Assembly: GCF_023091745.1 (NCBI RefSeq)
Contig: NC_068910.1
Location: forward strand, 37,435,272-37,499,271
Source: Budorcas taxicolor
Lineage: Eukaryota > Chordata > Mammalia > Artiodactyla > Bovidae
Direction of reading: 5' to 3'
DNA length: 64,000 nt
The notes under the pieces are model-generated. The model had not been told where the DNA came from, ran no database searches, and saw only the letters and a program-made list of their open reading frames with translations. Made by a program: the position numbers and the translations under genes. Position 1 is the first letter of the stretch, and each line of letters begins with the position of its first letter. Below are positions 57,405-64,000 of this stretch, in pieces.

Positions 57405-57877
57405 TCTTAATACTGGAAATCTTCAAGCAAGGAGTCTGAAGGTCTAGCAAGAGCGGTGAGGAATTTTATAATGTAAGAAGCACTGCACTAATGGACTGTT
57501 TCTGAGTTTCCTATTATTCCAAATCGCTAGAAAGCGATAATCAACAAAGCCACAGAAAGGGTAGATATCCTTCTAGCTGTTAGCCACACAGCAAGTCAGT
57601 TTTCCAGTCCATTCCCAACGGCTGGCTCCATTCTCTGTCTAAGCCGGAGAAGAGTATCTATGCCAGTCTGACCCAGAAAGTCCTAGGTCTGCTTTATCAG
57701 AGAGGCTCTCCACCCTCTAGGGAGCAGAGTTTCTGGGAATAGAGAGCAAAAATGTTGGGTGGGGGCAGGGTGAAATTCAGCATTTATTGAGCTTCTACTT
57801 CGGACAAAGGACTATGCTGGATACTTGAGATTCTGATGTGAATCCTTTTCCTCCAGGGCTTCATAGTCTAGCTGGGG

Positions 57878-57878
<1 letters not shown>

Positions 57879-57914
<36 letters not shown>

Positions 57915-57928
57915 CACACACACACACA
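57879..57928. repeat. (GACA)n(CA)n compound microsatellite
   Basis: About nine GACA units followed by about seven CA units. It follows a possible ancient repeat at about 57776-57878 (TTTATTGAGCTTCTACTTCG). Confidence 0.97.
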
Positions 57929-58159
57929 GAGGAAGTGCCATCTCTAATTTTTCATTCTCTCCTCATCCCGTTATGAAGGTAACTGCTAAAATCATAGAGC
58001 TGGCCCTCAGGGGTTATGTTTTCCTCCTCTTTACCCGCTCCTCCTACATCTTGACTAGTTTAGACTCACACCTCTGGACTGACACCTGTCTACTAAGCAT
58101 CCTTCAAACCTCCAAACTTTCCACTTCCAGTGCTTTAACGCTCTGCCACCATTAGCCGA

Positions 58160-58500
58160 ATGGGGTTATTTTCACTTGGAAAACCTCCTGACTCCCTGCA
58201 TCCTCCTCAAAACCCTAAGCTTGGCATTCAAGCCTTGCAGTTTTCTGCTCCAAATTATTTTCTGTCACCACCTATGGCTGACTGTATACACACATAAGCA
58301 CAGCCACCTCTAGGCCTTTTTCTGATCATATTCTCTAGCTGGAATGTCAGACTGCCAACCTCTAAATATTTAAATCTCACCATCCTTAGCAATCAACTCA
58401 AACTCCACCTCCTCCATGACATCAATCTCAATAATGTCACCTGGAAGTAACCACTCCTTTGTCTTAAATGACCAGTACCATTTGATTGTCCTTATCTTTG
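58160..58500 (+). mobile_element. L2-like LINE fragment, degraded
   Basis: GGCATTCAAGCCTTGCAG, CTAGCTGGAATGTCAGACTG and CAACTCAAACTCCACCTCCT suggest L2 order, but divergence is high. Confidence 0.45.
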
Positions 58501-58774
58501 TTTCCACACACTAGCTTGAAATATATTTACATGTAAAAAGTAAAAAAAATTTTAAGTTATTTTAACTAAAAAAAAGGTATTAAGCCAATATAAGAGAGTG
58601 ATAAATGATGTGTTTTAAATTTACATACAGTAGAGTATTTTCCATGTCATTCCATTTAATGATAATATGTCCTGGAAGGAACCCAAGATAGGAGATAAGA
58701 ATAAACATTGGGTCCCAGTCCCTGTGGATTTGCTTTTAGTGTGTGCAGTAATACAAACATGTATTTCCTTAACT

Positions 58775-59035
58775 TTCTAGTTTACTTTGGGGTATAGCTG
58801 ATTAACAATGTTGTGACAATTTCAGGTGAACAAAGGGACTCAGTCATACATACACATGTATCCATTCTCCCCCAAACCCCCCATTCATCCAGGCTGCCAC
58901 GTAACACTGAGCAGAGTTCCATGCGCTATGCAGGAGGTCCTTGTTGCTTATCCCTTTTAAATATAACGGTGTGTGCACGTCCGCCCCAAACTCTCTGACT
59001 ATCCTTTCCCTTCATCCTTCCCCTCTGGCAAACGT
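58775..59035 (-). mobile_element. L1 3'-end fragment
   Basis: TTTACTTTGGGGTATAGCTG, ATTAACAATGTTGTGACAAT, then CAGGAGGTCCTTGTTGCTTA; reverse artiodactyl L1 3' end. Confidence 0.8.
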
Positions 59036-60205
59036 AAGTTTGACTAGTATGTATTTTTGAACACTAGTCCCATCCAGTTTACTAAGAGGTTCATATCGGA
59101 AACCTTGACTGCAGAGGCGGGCTCATGGCCTGGGCTAGACCAGAAGTAGTTCCCAAGGCAGAGACAGCACTGGGGATCACCGAATTTGATTCAATTTTCC
59201 GCTTTCTGGGAAACAAACTCCTCACTTTATTCAAAGAACTGATGATCTGTCCTACCTACTAGAAACACTGGCTCTGTTGGGCTTATTGAGCAAGACACCT
59301 TGGTCCTCAACACGGCCCACACCATTCCATGGGCCTCATGCAGAATGCTGACTGTGGGCCTCTTGTGTGGGCTTTAGAAACTCCTTGTTAACTCGATGAC
59401 TCTGGTATGTGTCTTACCTCCCCAACTCGAATAGGACTCTGGAGCTTGGAGAGAGGATCTTTGTCATTGCAGAACAATGCTCAGTGGACCTGTCTTCTGA
59501 ATGAGGGGATGAACAAACTCTCATTTGTGAAGATGTCACACTTAGGAATGGCCCTTTAAACGTTTTCCTTGTTTTTTTTTTTAATTCTAGGAGTTTATCT
59601 TCAAATTGCCCCATCCAGTCTCTGTCACAAACTCCACCTTGGACATTTACAAAATGGTTATTCTAAGGCAAGGACCTTAGCTATGGCCACAGAATAGAAG
59701 GAGACTAGCTGTCTCCCTTTCCCCAACACTCCAATCCTGTGGGGGTACAACAGGGTATGTCTATTTCTTAAGAATACAATTTTAATGAAAGGGACAGAGA
59801 CCCATATTTTTTATAGACAAGTGGCTCACAAGTGCCAAGATACCCAGAGAATCAGTGGTGTACTCAAGATGGCCTCGCATCTCTGCCTTCCAGAGAGGCT
59901 CTTTGCTCTGCTCTGAGATATATGGCACACCACGTAAAGCTGATTCATGCTCACAGTCGTGAAGAGGGCATGGCTGATGGCTGCTTCCTTATTTACCAAC
60001 CTGTAGATCAGCCACTCGTCATTCAGATGCACAAAGTGGGCTGTGTTGCAAATGAGATGATACCGCTGAAACCATATTTCAGTTCAGGATAAGAGACTGT
60101 CAACTCATTGAAAATGTGTGAAAATAAATCTATCTGATATATATATTTTTTGATCAGTTCCAGCAGGACATGATAAAACTGTCTGTGGGTTAACTTTTAT
60201 TGCAG
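59036..60205. other. Intergenic stretch, no gene recognised
   Basis: Unique-looking DNA with short open frames only. It leads into the orphan exon candidate at 60206. Confidence 0.5.
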
Positions 60206-60260
60206 ATGGAAAGAAGAGAGCGACAGCCGCCGCGCAGGACTGCTGAGCACATCGCCCTAG
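60206..60260 (+). other. Orphan exon candidate (unassigned transcript)
   Basis: 55 GC-rich, CpG-bearing bases between a good acceptor (AACTTTTATTGCAG, ending 60205) and a consensus donor (CTAG/GTGAGG at 60260/60261). If read from its first base it opens with ATG and encodes MERRERQPPRRTAEHIAL with one base left over. No match to a known protein comes to mind, and no neighbouring exon is found. It may be a noncoding RNA exon or a chance pair of splice motifs. Confidence 0.25.
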
Positions 60261-60849
60261 GTGAGGTCTCCTCTCCACTGCCCAGCAGCTCGCCTGTTCT
60301 TCCTTCGTCTTTTCCCCTCAGATCTGTCCAATTGCATCATAAACTGTCAAAGTTGGAAGGGGCCTGATAGATCATTTTCGAGGACTGTGGCCTAAAGCAT
60401 ATAAGCTTTGAAGGATGTTGAACCCATTAAATCTTTCTTGCATCTGGGCAATTGCAGTGTCCTTGACTTTTATCAAACTTTCGAAGAAGCTCCCAAATAA
60501 TCGTATTTAAAGTTAATTTTGATGTCTTATATATATATAAAACGAGAGTAGACTCATGGATAGAGGGTCCACTGTTACTCTTTGTAAGTTGAAGGTACAG
60601 CACCACAGCGGGTCCCTGGTTCCTGAGCCACTGCACAATGTTATCTCACAGAGTGGACAGTGGTTACCACTGTTCAGGATTTCTCACTTTTCCTCTTCTC
60701 CTTTGGTAATAAAGACCACAGAGGTGGGGCATGCCTTAGGATGGGCAAACACAGTTCTATGACAGAGACTGTGCCACAAGATAACTCAATTCAATTCTGT
60801 TTCCTTCTTTGTGGGCACGTGGGAAAACTGTAACTTCCAGCCCACTTTG

Positions 60850-61040
60850 CAATTAGTGTCTGCCTCCAATGCGGGAGACCGGGGTTTGATTCCTGGGTCG
60901 GGAAGATCCCCTGGAGAAGGAAATGGCAACCCACTCCAGTATTCTTGCCTGGAGAATCCCATGGAGGGAGGAGCCTGGTGGGCTACAGTCCACAGGGTCG
61001 CAAAGAGTCAGACACGACTGAGCGACTTCACTTCACTTGC
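60850..61040 (+). mobile_element. Bov-tA SINE lacking the outer head
   Basis: GTCTGCCTCCAATGCGGGAG, CGGGAAGATCCCCTGGAGAA, AGTATTCTTGCCTGGAGAAT and TCAGACACGACTGAGCGACT. TTGCAAT occurs on both sides (60847 and 61037), a probable short target duplication. Confidence 0.93.
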
Positions 61041-62354
61041 AATCAGGTGGGCTCCTGCTGTTTGGTGGGATATGCATGAAAATCGTGTTGACATTTCCAA
61101 TGATGGCCCTTAAAGACATTCTTTATAAACGTTCAGCTTTCTTCCCATGGCTCAAGACCTTGGAGGCCAGATATATAGATCAAGGGTTACAAGAAGAAGG
61201 GAGTCTGGACCGCTGAGTTATCTGACGGAGGACCGCCCTATGGATGCACACTGGCATTTGTATGATAGAAGTGAAGTCTGATCTGCAGACTCACGAAGCT
61301 GTGGGGAGTCACCACGGTGCCCCCTGGGCACCTTTAGTGACACGGTGCCCCACTCCCCTAGCACGTGAATTGGTTCAAGGGAGGGCCGGTGACATAAACG
61401 TGACCAAAGGGAGGCTCCGTGGCACCCCCTGCAGCTGTGCTTTGATAACAAACATCCTCAATAGCTTGGTGCCTCAGAGCAGCAAACATCTTTTCATTCA
61501 CATTACACCTCAGAAGATTAATGTTGGGTTTGGGGCTCTTCGTATCTTTTCATTCTTGGACCCAGGCCAATGGATGAGTCCCTGAGGGGGTACGCCTGGT
61601 GTAATGACAGAGAAGAAAAGCAAGAGGGCTGGCAGAAACCCCGGGTGCCTCCTGAAGTGACGAAGCTTATGTCAGTATCTGACACACACAGTTTACTTCC
61701 ATCTCAGTGACCAAAGCACGTCAGACGACCAGAAGCAAAGCCGACGGGGTGGGTGCACGCCTGTCCCGGGGGAGGGCTGGCAAGCCACATGGCAGCGCCC
61801 AGGGAGGCGCGATCCTCTTAGAGGGATGGGGGAATAATTGTTTTGACTAATAATATAAATGTTACCCCTTGGATTGGTATATAAATGTTGGGGAAAAGAA
61901 GTTGCTTTCTGCCTGTAATCTACAGCTGTAACTGCTAACATGCATGTCTGACACTCTGTGGAAGAGGCCTGTCAAAGGTTCAGTTCAGTTGCGCAGTCAT
62001 GGGAGACACTGGGTTCAACCCCCAAAAGAAGGAAGCAGGAAGGGGAGGCCAGGCGCACTGAGTCACCCTGACTCAGACCCCTCAGTTGAGGTCCTGAGAC
62101 CCCGGGCTCCACAGCGCATTCTTTGGTTCTACGAGTCACCTACCCAGTAGCCATCCCACCACACCAATCGGCAGAGCCGACTACCCTCTGCTTTACTTTG
62201 TATTTTCGCCTCCGCTTCTCTAGAATTCCTGCCACTTGTAACTAAGAGAATCCCGGGGTATGTAACTTATTATATAATACATGTTATCACAGGATACATA
62301 TTTTGTAATGTATATCTGCCTTGTGGAATTCAAGTTGAAAGAATCAAATAAGGT
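61041..62354. other. Intergenic stretch, no gene recognised
   Basis: Contains a roughly 20-base BovB-tail-like piece at about 61978-62000 (TTCAGTTCAGTTGCGCAGTC). Otherwise no family recognised. Confidence 0.5.
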
Positions 62355-62455
62355 TAGGGTCAAATCCACTCTGTACTTTTCTAGTTATATGATCTTGGGC
62401 AACTTCACGCCTCAGTTTCTCCATCTGTAAAATGGGGCAACAACCTCTACCTCAG
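62355..62455 (+). mobile_element. MIR SINE fragment
   Basis: AGTTATATGATCTTGGGCAA, CACGCCTCAGTTTCTCCATC and TGTAAAATGGGGCAACAA. Confidence 0.8.
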
Positions 62456-62629
62456 AAATGGAGGCTAACCTGTCCCTCTCTCAGCCTTTCCCATTTCAGC
62501 TCCACCGGTCCAGCGACTCGGGTTTGAAAGCTCTGGAGAGTTTATTGGCTTTTCTTTCTTTCTTGTTATACATGTTCCACATTCGGTGCATTGACAACCA
62601 TACTGAGAACTCAACCTCTTCTCGCCACT

Positions 62630-63220
62630 CTGACCACCACAGTCCAAGCCATCGCCTCTTCAGACCCTTGCCTCCTGCACTTTCTCTCCTGTGTTTGTGG
62701 CGCAACAAGAGGACTGAGTCTCCTGAAACACAGCTCACCTCGTGGCACGCTCCCGCTCGGTGCCCCTCACCTCACCCAGGGAAACGCAAACCTCTAACGG
62801 GGACACATCACACGTGGCCGGGCTGTCCCCCCACTGCCTGCTGCACCCCTGCTGCTTCCTCGCCTCACGCCACTCTCAGCTCACCTCCCCCCATGCTGAT
62901 CCCCGAACGGTCAACACGCTTCTGCCTCAGGGGCTGTGCACTTCCCGCCCCTGGGCTTGTATCACTCTTTCCGGCATGTTTACTCCTTCCTTCCTTCCAA
63001 TCTCTGCTCAAGAATGCCCTCATCCTGCAGGCCTTCCCGGATACCTTTACTTAAAACAACAGTCTTCCCCTCTCCCCGTCTGGGCTTTGTTCATCTTCAT
63101 CAGAGCACAGGTAACCACCCGATATATATTGATGAGCTTATTTCAGTAAGCTCTAGGAGAGCAGAGACTGTTTCGTTAAGTGTTTTATCTCCGCATTTTG
63201 AAACATCGTATGTGCTTTGT
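62630..63220 (+). mobile_element. L2 LINE fragment
   Basis: CCTGCTGCACCCCTGCTGCT, GCCTCAGGGGCTGTGCACTT, CATCCTGCAGGCCTTCCCGG, ending in a 3' part with AAGCTCTAGGAGAGCAGAGA. The 198-codon open frame across it (62458-63054) is not a gene. Confidence 0.65.
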
Positions 63221-64000
63221 GAATGTCATGAATATACAAATGAATACAACTGATCTAGAGATTAACTTAAAGCACGTAATACCTGTAAAGTGCAGTGTGA
63301 GGATGAGCACACAGTAGGACATCCAACCTTTGCTATGATCTCGAGGTATTCGTATGCTATGTTCACGGTCCTTGAAATAACAGGCTGACATGGGAGAACT
63401 TGGGAGCAAGGCCCCTTTCGAAGCCCTTGACACCACACGTCATGAACACGTCTCTGAAGCCCTGAGCTCCGAATATATTGCTGGCCTTCAGGGAGAACCC
63501 TGGAGTGCCGCCCTCCTGTCCCCAGTGACACCCGGCCTCCACCTTCCCTAGCAAGACCTCTCTGGCCACAAGCCTGGAGAAATCTCAGGCAGACACACAC
63601 CAGGAAAAGGATTATTAAATTCTAACTGGATGGCATAAAATAGACAGAAACCCCCCAAGTCTACCTGGTTGAGACAACAGGCAGAGCAGCTGCAGACCTA
63701 GGCGAGGGTAGACCCGGATTTGTGAGCAGGCATCATGGTGAGAATTACCACCAGGGATGCTGAGGCTGGCTGCACCCAGGGGTGATGGTGAAGTCATCAC
63801 TGTAGAGCCCACAGGCGTCGGAAAGACTAACTCTCTCCCCCATCCTCCATCCAGAACAACTGTGTAACTCCAGTGGCCCTGGTTTGCACACATTCTGAGG
63901 TTCCATCAGAGCTGTGCACAGAAAGAGCAAGGGGTCTAAGAGGCAGCTTCATCAGAGAATCTATTATATGTCCCCGCACACAGAGCGCCTATTGCACATT
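63221..64000. other. Intergenic stretch to the right edge, no gene recognised
   Basis: Moderately GC-rich with short open frames on the minus strand (for example 112 codons at 63262-63600) that show no recognisable family or splice context. Confidence 0.55.

Noticed and set aside
60261..60321. A 60-base intron between the orphan exon donor and the pyrimidine-rich acceptor at about 60321
   Set aside because: Shorter than most functional mammalian introns; the donor, if used, more likely joins a distant exon.
62458..63054. A 198-codon open frame
   Set aside because: It overlaps an L2 fragment and low-complexity Pro/Ser-rich sequence, with no recognisable domain or splice context.
22000..64000. 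A second protein-coding gene upstream of CRBN
   Set aside because: No exon with recognisable protein identity was found on either strand. The stretch is repeats and unassigned DNA, consistent with the gene-poor flank seen upstream of CRBN in other mammals.

Overview
The window is ruminant (probably bovid) nuclear DNA. It carries SINE and LINE families typical of ruminants: Bov-tA and Bov-A SINEs, CHR-type tRNA-Glu SINEs, and six 5'-truncated BovB LINEs. These sit among older mammalian repeats (MIR, L2, L1, MER5-type, MLT1-type, a Tigger-like element). The species cannot be fixed from sequence alone.

Positions about 1-21,750 hold one complete protein-coding gene on the minus strand. It is CRBN (cereblon), the substrate receptor of the CUL4-DDB1-RBX1 E3 ubiquitin ligase. 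I rebuilt eleven coding exons from consensus splice sites. They join in frame to 1,335 coding bases (444 residues plus stop), two residues longer than human CRBN because of the acidic stretch in exon 2. The promoter lies in a CpG island at about 21,390-21,960. The 3' UTR runs to about the left edge, with two AATAAA signals. Introns carry a Tigger-like element with TA duplications (intron 10), a BovB inserted inside a Bov-tA (intron 5), a hairpin-forming 26-bp minisatellite (intron 4), and a MIR close to the promoter (intron 1).

Positions about 22,000-64,000 show no gene I can support. This is intergenic DNA upstream of CRBN: stacked SINEs, five more BovB fragments, L1 3' ends, LTR-like pieces, L2 blocks and several microsatellites. 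Notable spots are a BovB nested in an L1 (36.9 kb), an inverted Bov-tA pair around a TG repeat (32.5-32.9 kb), a young Bov-A2 with a perfect 10-bp duplication (47.3 kb), a possible conserved noncoding block with an octamer motif (54.3 kb), and a CpG-bearing orphan exon candidate with good splice signals (60.2 kb).

The most biologically interesting observation is that the thalidomide-binding domain encodes Ile at the position equivalent to human Val388 (Ile390 here). Rodents have the same residue there, and it blunts drug-induced neosubstrate degradation. I found no CRISPR array, operon, phage or other new molecular system. Repeat boundaries are by eye, usually within about 5-20 bases.
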